Both the position numbers and the translations under genes were made by a program. Under the pieces are notes generated by a model. That model did no database searches and was not told the origin of the DNA. It worked only from the letters and a program-made list of their open reading frames with translations. A stretch of 64,000 nucleotides of DNA from Vibrio ziniensis (GTDB taxonomy: Bacteria; Pseudomonadota; Gammaproteobacteria; Enterobacterales; Vibrionaceae): positions 1,178,001 through 1,242,000 of the forward strand of contig NZ_CP049332.1 in NCBI RefSeq assembly GCF_011064285.1. The letters are read 5' to 3'. This document shows, in pieces, positions 34,016 through 43,852 of the stretch (its first letter is position 1; every line of letters starts with the position of its first letter).

Positions 34016-35185
34016 ATGCAATTAGATTTCTCTTACTACAACCCAACAACCATTCACTTTGGTAAAGACTCTCTGGCTAAATTGGATAGCGAGCTACCAA
34101 AGTTTGGTGACACTGTAATGTTGGTTTACGGTCGTAATGCGATTAAATCAAACGGCCTTTACGATAAAGTTATCGCTAGCCTAACCGCTGCGGGTAAAAA
34201 AGTGGTTGAGCTTTCTGGTGTAATGCCAAACCCAACATACAGCAAAATGATGGAAGGTGTTGAGCTTGTACGTGAGCACAAGGTAGATCTTATTCTTGCT
34301 GTAGGTGGTGGTTCAGTTGTTGACTGTGCGAAAGGCATTTCAGTGGCAGCTTACTGTACTGAGCAAGACCCATTCCAAAAATACTGGGTTGAATGGCAAG
34401 ACGTTTCAAACGAAGTAGTGCCTGTTGCTTCAATTCTGACGATGGTTGGAACTGGTTCTGAAATGAACGGTGGCTCTGTTATCACTCACGAAGAAAGCAA
34501 AACCAAAGCGGGTCGTGTGTTTCCACCAATGGCCTACCCTAAATTTTCAATCTTGAGCCCAGAATACACATTCACTGTATCTGAGTACCAAATGGTCAGT
34601 GGCGTGTTCGACACAATGTCACACCTAATGGAGCAATACTTCTCTGATCAAGGTGCAAACACGACTGATTATGTGATTGAAAGCCTGTTGAAATCTTCTA
34701 TCGACAACCTACGCGTTGCGCTAAAAGATCCTCAAGATTATGAAGCACGCAGCAACATCATGTGGAATGCGACTTTGGCTCTTAACACAGTTACCGGCCT
34801 ATCAAAAACACAAGACTGGCAAGTTCACATGATTGAACACCAGCTAGGCGCTTACACTGACTGTGCGCATGGTATGGGTCTGGCTGCGGTTTCTCTGCCT
34901 TACTACCGCCTAATCTACAAATTTGGTTTGGATAAGTTTGTTCGCTTTGCAACTCAAGTTTGGGGTGTATCAGCGGAAGGCAAAACCAAAGAGCAAATCG
35001 CACTAGAAGGTATTGATGCACTAGAAGCATTCACCAAAGAATGTGGCATCGTGACTTCACTTGAAAAGCTTGGCGCGACGAAAGAGATGCTACCGAAAAT
35101 CGCAGAATCAACCATTATCCTAGGTAATGGCTATAAGAAACTGACAACAGAAGAAGTGCTTAACATTCTGGAAGAGTGTTACTAA
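34016..35185 (+). CDS. yqhD: Iron/zinc-dependent alcohol (aldehyde) dehydrogenase, YqhD-like
   Basis: A 389-residue group III alcohol dehydrogenase of the YqhD/butanol dehydrogenase type. It has the nucleotide-binding AVGGGSVVDCAKGI and metal ligands Asp and His in FDTMSHLMEQY, His in MIEHQLGAY and His in DCAHGMGLA. YqhD uses NADPH to reduce short and toxic aldehydes. I use the ATG at 34016 rather than the GTG at 34010 because the ribosome binding site is then correctly spaced. Apparently monocistronic, although a small lipoprotein gene follows after 98 bases. Confidence 0.9.
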   Translation: MQLDFSYYNPTTIHFGKDSLAKLDSELPKFGDTVMLVYGRNAIKSNGLYDKVIASLTAAGKKVVELSGVMPNPTYSKMMEGVELVREHKVDLILAVGGGSVVDCAKGISVAAYCTEQDPFQKYWVEWQDVSNEVVPVASILTMVGTGSEMNGGSVITHEESKTKAGRVFPPMAYPKFSILSPEYTFTVSEYQMVSGVFDTMSHLMEQYFSDQGANTTDYVIESLLKSSIDNLRVALKDPQDYEARSNIMWNATLALNTVTGLSKTQDWQVHMIEHQLGAYTDCAHGMGLAAVSLPYYRLIYKFGLDKFVRFATQVWGVSAEGKTKEQIALEGIDALEAFTKECGIVTSLEKLGATKEMLPKIAESTIILGNGYKKLTTEEVLNILEECY

Positions 35186-35283
35186 TACTTTTCAAATTGT
35201 GAGTTAAAAATAAAGGGTCAGATATGGGTTTCCTGTATCTGATTCCTTCATTTAAAAGAGCTATGTTAATCAAGGAGGATGAC

Positions 35284-35820
35284 ATGAAACTTAAACGAAT
35301 TGGTTTCACTCTCTTCACTTCCCTACTTGCTGGTCTTTCGCTCATGGGCTGTACCGAGAAAGATTGGCGTACGGCTAGCCGAGAGCCCGCGGGGATTGCC
35401 CCGAATCCTAACGAAGTCAGTGAAGCTGTTATAGAGTTCTATGCAGCCGACGCATACAGTTGGCGCGGTTGGTTTGCCGTACATTCATGGCTTGCTGTAA
35501 AACCTCAAAATGCGAATAAATATACGGTTTATGAAGTCGTTGGTTGGCGGCAACCTGCACTGAATGAATATACAACTGACACTCCAGATCGCTATTGGTT
35601 TGGTGCTCGCCCAGAGAAAATTCTATCTCTTCAAGGTGAAAAGGCAGAGCTCTTAATACCTAAAATTCAGCACGTGGTAGCCCTTTATCCATGGGCAAAT
35701 GAGTATACTCTTTTCCCCGGTCCGAACAGCAATACTTTCCCCGCTTGGGTTGGTAATCAAGTTCCAGAGTTAGGATTGAAAATGCCCTTCAGAGCGATCG
35801 GTTCTGGCTATGCAGACTAA
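35284..35820 (+). CDS. DUF3750 lipoprotein
   Basis: A 178-residue lipoprotein: signal ending LSLMGC, start at 35284 with AAGGAGGA six bases before it. The body has WFAVHSWLAVKPQNANKYTVYEVVGWRQP and YPWANEYTLFPGPNSNTFPAWVGNQVPELGL, the typical DUF3750 segments, in which His and aromatic residues are conserved. The family has no established function. It ends at a bidirectional terminator. Confidence 0.85.
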   Translation: MKLKRIGFTLFTSLLAGLSLMGCTEKDWRTASREPAGIAPNPNEVSEAVIEFYAADAYSWRGWFAVHSWLAVKPQNANKYTVYEVVGWRQPALNEYTTDTPDRYWFGARPEKILSLQGEKAELLIPKIQHVVALYPWANEYTLFPGPNSNTFPAWVGNQVPELGLKMPFRAIGSGYAD

Positions 35821-35835
35821 TCTCGACCCAAATAA

Positions 35836-35873
35836 AAAAGCCATCGCCAACAACATATAGGACGATGGCTTTT
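35836..35873. terminator. Bidirectional terminator
   Basis: AAAAGCCATCG / CGATGGCTTTT, 11-bp stem with A-run on the left and T-run on the right, between the convergent DUF3750 and NmrA-type genes. Confidence 0.88.
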
Positions 35874-35884
35874 ATTGCCTAGTA

Positions 35885-36718
35885 TTAAGCGAGATCAGCT
35901 AAATGATCCTTAATATAACTATCCAAACTGCGTGCAGGTTTGCCTGTTAGCACCTGAACCGCATCACTGACACCCGCAGTCCAACCTTCTCGAACTGGGT
36001 AGAAAATCGAAGTCAAGAATTCCGCGTAGTCAGCTGGTACTCCAACACTCTTTAGCATGTCACAGAATGCACCTTCTTCAATTGCTTGATACTGCACAGG
36101 CTTACCTAGTGCTGAACTGATTTTTGCTGCTGCTTCCGCATAGCTGAAAGCTTCTGGACCAGTTAGATTGAACGCTTGATTGTCGAATTTGTCCGTTGAT
36201 AAAGCAGCTGCTGCACTTGAAGCAATGTCACGCACGTCAATAAAGCTAGATTTTCCGTCAGCAGCAGGAACAGCGATCACACCTTGGTCAATGCCCGCTT
36301 TCCAATAGGTATGGAAGTTATCTGAGAACCAGTTAGGGCGAAGAATAACATACGGAACACCGGAATTTTCAAGCGCTATCTCTACTTGGCGATATGGAAT
36401 AGAGTCATCTGCATCCACACCTAACACGCTTTGAAAAACAACTTTTACATTACGCGCTGCTGCAGCTTCAACCACTGGGATCAATAACTCTTTAATAGCT
36501 ACATAACCGCCTGCGAGCATAACGTATGCGCGATCGACACCTTCAAATGCAGAGTCAAACGTTGATGAATCGCTGTAATCAAACACCACACCTTCAGCCG
36601 CACCCATTGCTTTACCGCTACGAGAAGCCGCTTTTACTTGTTCACCTTTAGCCAATAATTCTTCCACTAATGGGCGTCCAACATTACCTGATGCGCCTAA
36701 TACCAATACTTTACTCAT
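35885..36718 (-). CDS. NmrA-type NAD(P)H-binding oxidoreductase (QorB-like)
   Basis: A 277-residue atypical short-chain dehydrogenase: Rossmann start VLVLGASGNVGRPLVEELL, basic residue after the second strand (AASRSGKA) suggesting NADP(H), and the FQSVLGVDADD...ILRPNWFSDN segment typical of the NmrA/QorB group. Relatives reduce quinones or sense redox state. It is divergent from the HxlR gene at 36873, and this pairing (QorR/qor2-like) suggests control by an oxidant-sensitive repressor. Confidence 0.85.
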   Translation of the reverse strand: MSKVLVLGASGNVGRPLVEELLAKGEQVKAASRSGKAMGAAEGVVFDYSDSSTFDSAFEGVDRAYVMLAGGYVAIKELLIPVVEAAAARNVKVVFQSVLGVDADDSIPYRQVEIALENSGVPYVILRPNWFSDNFHTYWKAGIDQGVIAVPAADGKSSFIDVRDIASSAAAALSTDKFDNQAFNLTGPEAFSYAEAAAKISSALGKPVQYQAIEEGAFCDMLKSVGVPADYAEFLTSIFYPVREGWTAGVSDAVQVLTGKPARSLDSYIKDHLADLA

Positions 36719-36730
36719 TTTGAATCTCCT

Positions 36731-36767
36731 AAGTATATTTTAGATACTTTGTAGTTGAAGGATACTT
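36731..36767. promoter_or_regulatory. Candidate HxlR operator
   Basis: AAGTAT-N7-ATACTT (36731-36749) with a further GATACTT at 36761 lies just upstream of the oxidoreductase start, in the divergent region. This is the expected place for the HxlR repressor. The spacing and exact motif are not known to me for this regulator. Confidence 0.45.
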
Positions 36768-36872
36768 GATGATTAATCTATACTCTTCGAAACGAGTTGT
36801 GAAGAAGGCACTTTTTAGTAACAAAGTAACTTCGAAGTAACCATCTCGTGATTTCAGCATAGAGGATAAACT

Positions 36873-37247
36873 GTGGATTTCGCGTACGACGTTTATGAAA
36901 ACCGCTGCCCGACAAGAGCAGTGTTGGATCGCATTGCAGATAAGTGGGCAATGCTCATTTTGGATAAGCTCAGCCATGAGCCAGTGCGTTTTAATCACCT
37001 TAAAAAAGATATCAAAGGCATATCTCAAAAGGTGTTATCACAAACATTGAAGAAACTAGAACGTGATGGACTCGTAACAAGAACCGTTTTTCCAACCGTC
37101 CCAGTTACGGTTGAATATGCACTTACACCATTAGGTAACACGCTAACAGAAGCCGTTGCGGCACTTGCTCACTGGGCAGAACAAAATATGGATGCAGTAC
37201 TTGCAGCTCAAGAAGATTATGATTCGAAGTTAGAGCTAACAAATTAG
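36873..37247 (+). CDS. HxlR-family redox-type regulator
   Basis: A 124-residue winged-helix repressor: CPTRAVLDRIADKWAMLILDKLS at the N-terminus, then RFNHLKKDIKGISQKVLSQTLKKLERDGLVTR. The single Cys at the start (ENRCPTR) is the residue that senses oxidants or electrophiles in QorR/HypR-like members. GTG start with AGAGGA six bases upstream. Likely controls the divergent NmrA-type gene and itself. Confidence 0.88.
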   Translation: MDFAYDVYENRCPTRAVLDRIADKWAMLILDKLSHEPVRFNHLKKDIKGISQKVLSQTLKKLERDGLVTRTVFPTVPVTVEYALTPLGNTLTEAVAALAHWAEQNMDAVLAAQEDYDSKLELTN

Positions 37248-37275
37248 ACTTTCGACGACCGTATTTTTACTAAAT

Positions 37276-37321
37276 TACGCTGTATATGTATTAATAAAGC
37301 TACACATATACAGCGTATTTT
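37276..37321. terminator. Terminator between convergent genes
   Basis: TACGCTGTATATGT / ACATATACAGCGTA, 14-bp perfect stem followed by a T-run, between the HxlR and TauE genes. Confidence 0.85.
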
Positions 37322-37347
37322 TGAATGTGCTATCCGGCCTAGTCGAG

Positions 37348-38142
37348 CTAAACCAACCAACCCGAAGTAAGGTTCTCGTAGATTAGTTTGCTGGTCATGA
37401 TGAGAGTGACGGTGATAAACACAGGGCGTACGAGACGTGAACCAAACGAGATCACACATTTGCTACCAATGATAGATCCTATGATCTGCCCTGCTCCCAT
37501 GATTAAACCCAATTGATAGTCTACGTGGCCTAGCCAGATAAACAGAACGAGAGATATAACATTGCCTATTAGGTTTAAGGGTTTTGTCGCCATTGTTGCT
37601 TGTTTAATGGTGTAACCAAGTAACGTAACAAAAGCCAACATCCAGAAAGAACCCGTTCCTGGACCAAAGAAACCGTTATAAAAGCCAATCAAAATTCCAC
37701 ATATCATCATAAAGCGGGCATTCGACAACAAAGCGGCACTCGCTTCTGTCACTTTCAATTTCTTAGCAAAAATTGAATAGAAAGTAATGCCCACCATTAG
37801 CACTGGTAGCAATTTTTCCAGAATTTCCTTATCCATTACACCAACAGCGAAAGTACCTAATGTTGCACCTATCGAAGTGAAGATTACCCCCAAAACAAGT
37901 CCTTTGGCGGGGAACTGCTTGTTCATTATAAACATCACAGATGTTGTCAGTTCACCAATAACAGCCTGCAGACGATTTGTCCCTAAAACCGTCATGGGAG
38001 GGAGCCCAACAAGCAATAAACTCGGCACTGTGATTAGCCCGCCGCCACCAGCAATTGCATCAACGATTCCCGCAACCACTGCAACCAAAAATAAGAACAC
38101 ATAAACCCATTCCGCCATGCTGAGATTCACAACATTTTCCAT
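37348..38142 (-). CDS. TauE/SafE-family anion exporter
   Basis: A 264-residue inner-membrane protein with about eight helices and the TauE/SafE signatures GIVDAIAGGGGLITVPSLLLVGLPP and GFYNGFFGPGTGSFW. Members move sulfite, sulfonates or organic anions. It is divergent from the LysR gene at 38242 with ~100 bases between, so that regulator probably controls it. Confidence 0.88.
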   Translation of the reverse strand: MENVVNLSMAEWVYVFLFLVAVVAGIVDAIAGGGGLITVPSLLLVGLPPMTVLGTNRLQAVIGELTTSVMFIMNKQFPAKGLVLGVIFTSIGATLGTFAVGVMDKEILEKLLPVLMVGITFYSIFAKKLKVTEASAALLSNARFMMICGILIGFYNGFFGPGTGSFWMLAFVTLLGYTIKQATMATKPLNLIGNVISLVLFIWLGHVDYQLGLIMGAGQIIGSIIGSKCVISFGSRLVRPVFITVTLIMTSKLIYENLTSGWLV

Positions 38143-38241
38143 AAATCACCTAGTGAATTAAATTTTGTATGGCTATTTGTATCACTGAGTAATATGTAGT
38201 TAAATTAACGAAAACTAACTCCTTCATTAAGGTTGAACTTA

Positions 38242-39144
38242 ATGCTTTCATCTCAGGATATTGAATTTTTCATTACTGTAGCGGATAGTCGTTCACTGGC
38301 TGCGGCAGCGAGAAAATTGAATGTAACACCGCCAAGCGTATCTCAGCGTTTACAAAATATTGAAAGAAAACTCGGTGTTAAGTTGATTGACCGAAATGCT
38401 CGATTAACCTCTTTAACCACTGAAGGAGAAGTGTTAGCGAGTAAAGGACAGCAACTATTAAAAGATCTTGAACACTTAACTCAAGATGTGTCGGATAAAA
38501 AATTGGCCATTTCGGGTGAGTTAAAGCTCGTTTCGTCACTTGGCTTTGGAGAGAAACACATAGGCCCTTTAGCGGCAGAATTTCAGTCGTTATACCCCTC
38601 ACTTCGTATTGAACTTTTCCTTTCAGATATCCCAAAATGGTCTGCACACAACAGCCCTGACATCATGTTCTATATAGGACATTTGCAAGACTCAGCCCTT
38701 AAACGAATTGTGTTATCTAAGAACCGTCGATTATTACTAGCCTCACCTGAATACCTAAAATCAGCACCACCATTGGATGAGCCTCAAGATTTAGAGTTAC
38801 ACCGTTGTATCGCCTTAAGAGAAAACGATGAAGATGCCACAATGTGGCGCTTAACGCATATTGATACTCAACGTGAAACAAGTGTGCGTGTTGTGCCAGT
38901 GCTTTCTAGTAATGTCAGCAGAGTAACGAAGAACTGGTGTATTGACGGGCAAGGGATCATTCAACGTTCTGAATGGGACGTAAAAGAAGAATTAAAAACG
39001 GGCAAATTGGTTCGTGTTCTACCGGAATATCAACTTCAGGAAGCCGACATCGTTGCCCTACTTTCCTCGGATCAGTTTCATCGTTCACAAAAAGTGTCGG
39101 CATTTTTGGACTACGTTAAGCAAAAGCTTCCAGCGAGATTGTGA
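38242..39144 (+). CDS. LysR-family regulator
   Basis: A 300-residue LysR protein with winged helix DIEFFITVADSRSLAAAARKLNVTPPSVSQRLQNIE. Start at the ATG at 38242, with AAGG nine bases before; an in-frame TTG at 38233 is less likely. Probable target is the divergent TauE/SafE gene. The effector may be the transported anion (inference). Confidence 0.88.
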   Translation: MLSSQDIEFFITVADSRSLAAAARKLNVTPPSVSQRLQNIERKLGVKLIDRNARLTSLTTEGEVLASKGQQLLKDLEHLTQDVSDKKLAISGELKLVSSLGFGEKHIGPLAAEFQSLYPSLRIELFLSDIPKWSAHNSPDIMFYIGHLQDSALKRIVLSKNRRLLLASPEYLKSAPPLDEPQDLELHRCIALRENDEDATMWRLTHIDTQRETSVRVVPVLSSNVSRVTKNWCIDGQGIIQRSEWDVKEELKTGKLVRVLPEYQLQEADIVALLSSDQFHRSQKVSAFLDYVKQKLPARL

Positions 39145-39174
39145 CGCTACAATTATATATTGCTTTGTTACGTG

Positions 39175-39684
39175 CTAAGACACGAAATATTCATAAAGAT
39201 TATTTTCAGAGCCGTAAAGTTCCATTGTCCCTGTCTGTATAAAACCCACGTCGCTTAATAAGCGATTCGAAGCTGTGTTATCAGGGAATGTAACAGCAAA
39301 CACTTTATCTAACTTATGTTTTGGAAGTTCGCTATTTAATACCGCTTGCGCAGCTTCTCTCGCATAGCCATTCCCGTAATATTGAGACAAAAAAGCATAG
39401 CCTAAGTCGGGGGCATCTAACTCCGGCCTTTTTAATATTCCACACATGCCTATCGGAGTTTGGCTCTCTTTCAATTCAACCATATTTAGGCCAAAACCGT
39501 TCTTTTGATAACTGGATATCGGGCCGTTGGTTAGATAAGAAACCGCATCAGCAACACTTCTAACATTCTTGTCTCCAATAAAACGGATAAAACCATCTTC
39601 ATTGAGCAGACGAACAATAAAATCAGCGTCATTTAACTCAAACTGCCTGATGACTAATCTTTCTGTTTCACATATCCGTTTCAT
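39175..39684 (-). CDS. GNAT acetyltransferase (RimJ/RimL-like)
   Basis: A 169-residue acetyltransferase: ETERLVIRQFELNDADFIVRLLN at the N-terminus and the acetyl-CoA-binding stretch LSQYYGNGYAREAAQAVLN, with the C-terminal DNTASNRLLSDVGF typical of the RimJ/RimL type. It would acetylate a protein N-terminus or small molecule. Target unknown. Confidence 0.87.
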   Translation of the reverse strand: MKRICETERLVIRQFELNDADFIVRLLNEDGFIRFIGDKNVRSVADAVSYLTNGPISSYQKNGFGLNMVELKESQTPIGMCGILKRPELDAPDLGYAFLSQYYGNGYAREAAQAVLNSELPKHKLDKVFAVTFPDNTASNRLLSDVGFIQTGTMELYGSENNLYEYFVS

Positions 39685-39742
39685 TCATTTGCCTTTTTAT
39701 TTGGTAAAGAGTTAGGTAACTGTAGCCATTATTGTTAGAACA

Positions 39743-40636
39743 CTACCATCTCTGAATCGAAAAATATTCAGAGACAAAATCGATATAGGCTCGTACCGCT
39801 TTAGATAGATATTTTCTTGAAGAATAGAGGGCATAAATCGTCAGCGTATTCGGCTTCCATTCAGGTAAGACATGGACTAATGAACCTGATTTTATCTCTT
39901 CGGAAACGAGATACGTAGGTTGCAGTGTTACACCCATCGAAGCTTTAGCCGCATGCAACAACACCGTTGCTTCGTTGGCGGTTAAGCAGGGTTTTATTTC
40001 AACCGACTCATGTTTATTACCACAGTTCATGTGCCAAACATGTTGCTCGAAATGTTTATAGCCAAGACACTTATGGTTCAATAAATCCTTGGGATACTTA
40101 ATCGGCTTTTTCTTGACTAAATACAGCGGAGACGCCACTAAAACCGAATGGCAATCTGCGATAGGTTTACCGATTAATGATGAATCTGGGTTGGATGAAA
40201 TTCTGATCGCTAAATCAATTTGCTGCTCGACTAAATCTGTAATGGTGTCCTCAACATTGATATCAACCACAACATCTGGGTACTTTTCCATGAAGAGTTT
40301 AGTCACGGGTATTAACTGGGAGAAGCCAAAAGACATACTTGCAGAGACTTTAATTCGGCCTTTCAGAGAATCGGCTACTTCAGTCTGTGTTAAATCGACT
40401 AATGCTTCCCCGGCAAGCAGCCAGTTTTCCACCTGCTTCAAGCAGTTTTCTCCTGCTGAAGTTAACGTTACTTTCCTTGTTGTACGGTGAAGTAATCTTG
40501 CATTCAACCACTCTTCCATCGATTCGATATAACGTGTCACCATAGGTCGTGACATGTTCAATCGGTCTGCTGTTAAAGTAAAACTACCCGACTGAGCAAC
40601 ATCGATAAACACTCTTGCAGCTGTTAGTCTGTCCAT
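39743..40636 (-). CDS. LysR-family regulator
   Basis: A 297-residue LysR protein: AARVFIDVAQSGSFTLTADRLNMSRPMVTRYIESME, then a standard effector domain (IKVSASMSFGFSQLIPVTKLFMEKYPDVVVDINVED). It is divergent from the DsbA-like gene at 40750 with 113 bases between, so that gene is the likely target. Confidence 0.9.
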   Translation of the reverse strand: MDRLTAARVFIDVAQSGSFTLTADRLNMSRPMVTRYIESMEEWLNARLLHRTTRKVTLTSAGENCLKQVENWLLAGEALVDLTQTEVADSLKGRIKVSASMSFGFSQLIPVTKLFMEKYPDVVVDINVEDTITDLVEQQIDLAIRISSNPDSSLIGKPIADCHSVLVASPLYLVKKKPIKYPKDLLNHKCLGYKHFEQHVWHMNCGNKHESVEIKPCLTANEATVLLHAAKASMGVTLQPTYLVSEEIKSGSLVHVLPEWKPNTLTIYALYSSRKYLSKAVRAYIDFVSEYFSIQRW

Positions 40637-40749
40637 TTGATTAGATCGTTTTATGAAACACTGATGTCTATAATTAGCTATTTTTCTGAACTTATCAATT
40701 CACTATATTAGTTACAAATAAACGAATAGACCCGTTCAGGAACAATAAC

Positions 40750-41373
40750 ATGACCAATATTCACTATTTCTATGATCCTATGTGCGGCTGGTGCTACGGC
40801 GCATCTTCGCTAATTCAAGCAATAGAAGAAAACCCTAATTTAAACTTGATTTTTCACCCTGGTGGAATGATCGAAAAAAGCGCCCTTTCTGAGCATTTTA
40901 AGCAACATATCCTAGCCGCTGACCCACGAATAGCCGCATTAACAGGTGTAAAATTTGGCGAAAATTACACAACGCGACTGAGAACCAGTAATGAGTTTGT
41001 TGTAGATTCAATGCTAACGACCAAAGCCATTCTATGCGCACAACAACTTGGCGTGAGCAGCTATAAAATGCTGAAAGCAATTCAGCAAGCTCACTATGTT
41101 CAAGGACTAGAAGTATATAAGTTGGAAGAGCTCCACAAACTCGTCCAACAATTCGATATCGATGACTCAAAGTGGCTCGAACTGATGGCGTCAGAAGAAA
41201 CTGAAAGACTGCTTGATGAAACCATAAATCAAAGTCACCTTCTTATGCGTGAGTTGCACGTTTCTGGCTACCCGACTCTTATCGCAGAGCGTGAGGACTC
41301 ATTAATGAAGCTGCCACATGAACAACATTACGGTCGAATAAACGATTGGAAAAGTTACTTAACTTCTATTTAA
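40750..41373 (+). CDS. Cytoplasmic DsbA-family thiol oxidoreductase
   Basis: A 207-residue protein with thioredoxin-fold active site YDPMCGWCYG and cis-proline GYPTL, helical insert between them, and no signal peptide. This is the DsbA/FrnE-like cytoplasmic type; its action is probably disulfide isomerisation or glutathione-S-transferase-kappa-like chemistry. AGGA precedes the ATG. Control by the divergent LysR regulator is likely. Confidence 0.85.
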   Translation: MTNIHYFYDPMCGWCYGASSLIQAIEENPNLNLIFHPGGMIEKSALSEHFKQHILAADPRIAALTGVKFGENYTTRLRTSNEFVVDSMLTTKAILCAQQLGVSSYKMLKAIQQAHYVQGLEVYKLEELHKLVQQFDIDDSKWLELMASEETERLLDETINQSHLLMRELHVSGYPTLIAEREDSLMKLPHEQHYGRINDWKSYLTSI

Positions 41374-41470
41374 GATGCGATAGCTTCTTAGCATAATAAC
41401 TAAAGAATGCCACCACTGATATTGTGGCGGCATGTTCTAAACTTGAATCTTAACCAGACGTTATAAACAG

Positions 41471-41821
41471 CTATTGGAATTCAGATAGATCCAAAGGTAC
41501 AGCTTCACCAAGCCAATAAGCGTAAATAGTATGGTCCTCAAGTTCATCACCAGACAAAGCATGAACCAAAACACTTAAACCTTTTCGATTTTCATCAAGC
41601 CAAGTAATAAGGTGGTCAAAATCCCTCGAAGTGAATTTCAACTGACAACTCCACTTTGTATGAGGGCCAACCAACTTTTGATGCACTCTCCCTACTGTTA
41701 CTGGATAAAGTTCACCCGCTTTATGGCAAAGATCGGTAGCAAACTGCAATGTCTCTTGTTCAAAATACACATGTGCATGGTATGCACGATGCGAGTTGAT
41801 TGGTCTCTTAACCTCAGTCAT
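41471..41821 (-). CDS. DOPA 4,5-dioxygenase family protein
   Basis: A 116-residue protein with RAYHAHVYFEQET at the N-terminus and VGPHTKWSCQLKF and LVHALSGDELEDHT further on, which match the small DOPA 4,5-dioxygenase family. The His residues are candidate iron ligands. In plants and fungi such enzymes open catechol rings; the bacterial role is uncertain. The start is the ATG at 41821. Monocistronic. Confidence 0.8.
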   Translation of the reverse strand: MTEVKRPINSHRAYHAHVYFEQETLQFATDLCHKAGELYPVTVGRVHQKLVGPHTKWSCQLKFTSRDFDHLITWLDENRKGLSVLVHALSGDELEDHTIYAYWLGEAVPLDLSEFQ

Positions 41822-42078
41822 CAACGTTACTTCTCTCAGTTATCCGTTTCGATTCCCAGCATAAACAATATACAAATTCATACAGTTAATCCTAGATTCG
41901 ATAGTTTGCATTGTTTACTAAAGTATTAATTTAATTTATTGAGAGTCTAGTAAAAATATCTCAGATCTAATCTATTAGTGATATTCCCTCATCACACATT
42001 ATGCCCTGAAATACCGTCTATACTGTCCAATGATGTAACGGATCAACCTTTCAGAACCTCAACAGGATGAGAATAACT

Positions 42079-43698
42079 ATGCGGAACATTAAAATTGGCG
42101 TACTACTTTTTGGTGGCTTCACCATCCCTGTCATTGCTCTATTAGGTCTAGTTTGGATCTCAATCACTCAAATGGGCACAATCAATAACCAATCGACGAT
42201 CATTTCGACCAATTGGTTGCCTTCTGTTCAGCTCATAGAACGTATTAACACCCAAACAGCAGATCTAAGAAACGTAGAATCAGTGCACATTATCTCTACC
42301 GATGCTGCACAGATTAAGCAAGCGGATCAATCAATTCAGAATATTAAATCAGAAGTAAACGAAACGCTGTCAGCCTATGAAAAACTGGTATCCAGCGATG
42401 AAGAAAGTCTCATGCTACAAGAGTTCAAGAAGAAATATGACAACTATCTGAACATTCAAAAATCATTGCTGGCGCTGTCGGAACAAAACAAAAATCAAGA
42501 AGCTAAAGATCTATTTTTGGGCACTTCACGAGATGCCTACAGAAAATATTCAGACGTGTTATTGAAGCTGTCTGATCTGAATGAACTTTCGGCAACAAAA
42601 GCCAGTGAATATGGTGATATTCTCTACGATGAATCCATAAGCTTAATGATGTGGGTTGTTGTAGCCGTGATTATTATCGTTATTTTCACTGGCGTACTAA
42701 TTGCCAAGAACCTCACTTCATCAATTAAGCAAGTACAGGATGCCATGACCAAAATGGCTGATGGCGATCTAACAACTCGTATCGACCATTTAGGCAAAAA
42801 TGAATTAGGCGTACTTGCCGAAAGCTACAATAAAACCGCATCCAATCTGTCTAACTTAACCAGTCAGCTTGTTTCGGTTGCCAATAACGTTGCAGGCTCT
42901 TCGGAAACATTGGCCTCTGCCATGAATCAGGCCGACCACAACTCTCAAAATATGCTCTCCCAAGTAGAGCAAATTGCTACAGCTTTGAACGAAATGTCGA
43001 GCACTGCATTGGAAATGAGCCAAAACGCAGCCAACGCTGAAACAGCGGCAAATGAAGCCATTACCAACGTTGAAATCGGCAACAAATCGCTGATTAAGTC
43101 CAATGACATCTCGCTAAAAATTGGAGAATCCATAACCGAAGCAACGAAGTTGGTGAACCAGTTAAAAGAGTATTCAACTGAAATCGGTGCGGTGATCGAA
43201 GTCATCAACAGCATTTCTGAACAAACAAATCTTCTGGCACTTAATGCAGCAATCGAAGCGGCGCGTGCTGGTGAAGCTGGTCGAGGGTTTGCGGTTGTTG
43301 CGGACGAAGTTCGTTCATTAGCCGCGAAAACTCAGCAATCAACCATCGATATCCAAGAGATCATTACCAAGCTTCAGACCCAAGCAGAAAAAGCTGACCA
43401 GTTCATGAAATCAAACACTAAGTTGATTGACGACTCTCAACAAGTAGCCAATAGCGTTCAGGAAGCGTTCAAAGGAATTACTGAATCTGTAAATACAATC
43501 TCTGACGTAAACTCAATGGTCGCTACAGCGGCTAGCGAGCAATCGAGTGTCACTGAAGACATATCTTCAAACATTGCATTGACTGTCGATATTGTTAACC
43601 AGAATGTGTTGGGTATCGCGGAAAGCACTAATGCTAGCCGAGCACTAGCACAAGAATCTGAGAATCAGAAAAAACTACTGAGTGTGTTTCGCGTTTAA
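42079..43698 (+). CDS. Methyl-accepting chemotaxis protein
   Basis: A 539-residue chemoreceptor: first membrane helix ([23 protein letters not shown]), a periplasmic four-helix-bundle domain (~35-190), second helix ([20 protein letters not shown]), HAMP domain, methylation helices and the conserved tip [35 protein letters not shown]. The ligand is unknown. The C-terminus (LLSVFRV) lacks the NWETF-like CheR/CheB docking peptide. I favour the ATG at 42079; the ATG at 42067 is also in frame. Confidence 0.92.
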   Translation: MRNIKIGVLLFGGFTIPVIALLGLVWISITQMGTINNQSTIISTNWLPSVQLIERINTQTADLRNVESVHIISTDAAQIKQADQSIQNIKSEVNETLSAYEKLVSSDEESLMLQEFKKKYDNYLNIQKSLLALSEQNKNQEAKDLFLGTSRDAYRKYSDVLLKLSDLNELSATKASEYGDILYDESISLMMWVVVAVIIIVIFTGVLIAKNLTSSIKQVQDAMTKMADGDLTTRIDHLGKNELGVLAESYNKTASNLSNLTSQLVSVANNVAGSSETLASAMNQADHNSQNMLSQVEQIATALNEMSSTALEMSQNAANAETAANEAITNVEIGNKSLIKSNDISLKIGESITEATKLVNQLKEYSTEIGAVIEVINSISEQTNLLALNAAIEAARAGEAGRGFAVVADEVRSLAAKTQQSTIDIQEIITKLQTQAEKADQFMKSNTKLIDDSQQVANSVQEAFKGITESVNTISDVNSMVATAASEQSSVTEDISSNIALTVDIVNQNVLGIAESTNASRALAQESENQKKLLSVFRV

Positions 43699-43761
43699 GG
43701 TTGGGCGTTAGACCTAACATTGACTTTGCTATTACGAATGTCACTTAGCTTCAAATAATGG

Positions 43762-43795
43762 TGAAAGCTGGCTTAATCTAACAACACAGCTTTCA
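43762..43795. terminator. Terminator-like hairpin between chemoreceptor and MFS genes
   Basis: TGAAAGCTG / CAGCTTTCA, 9-bp stem with a 16-base loop, between convergent genes. The T-rich stretch on its right is interrupted, so it may be modest. Confidence 0.6.
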
Positions 43796-43852
43796 TCATT
43801 TCATTTTGAAAAGCATCTTTAGGTAAGATTTCGAACAGATGTAGAATTCAAC

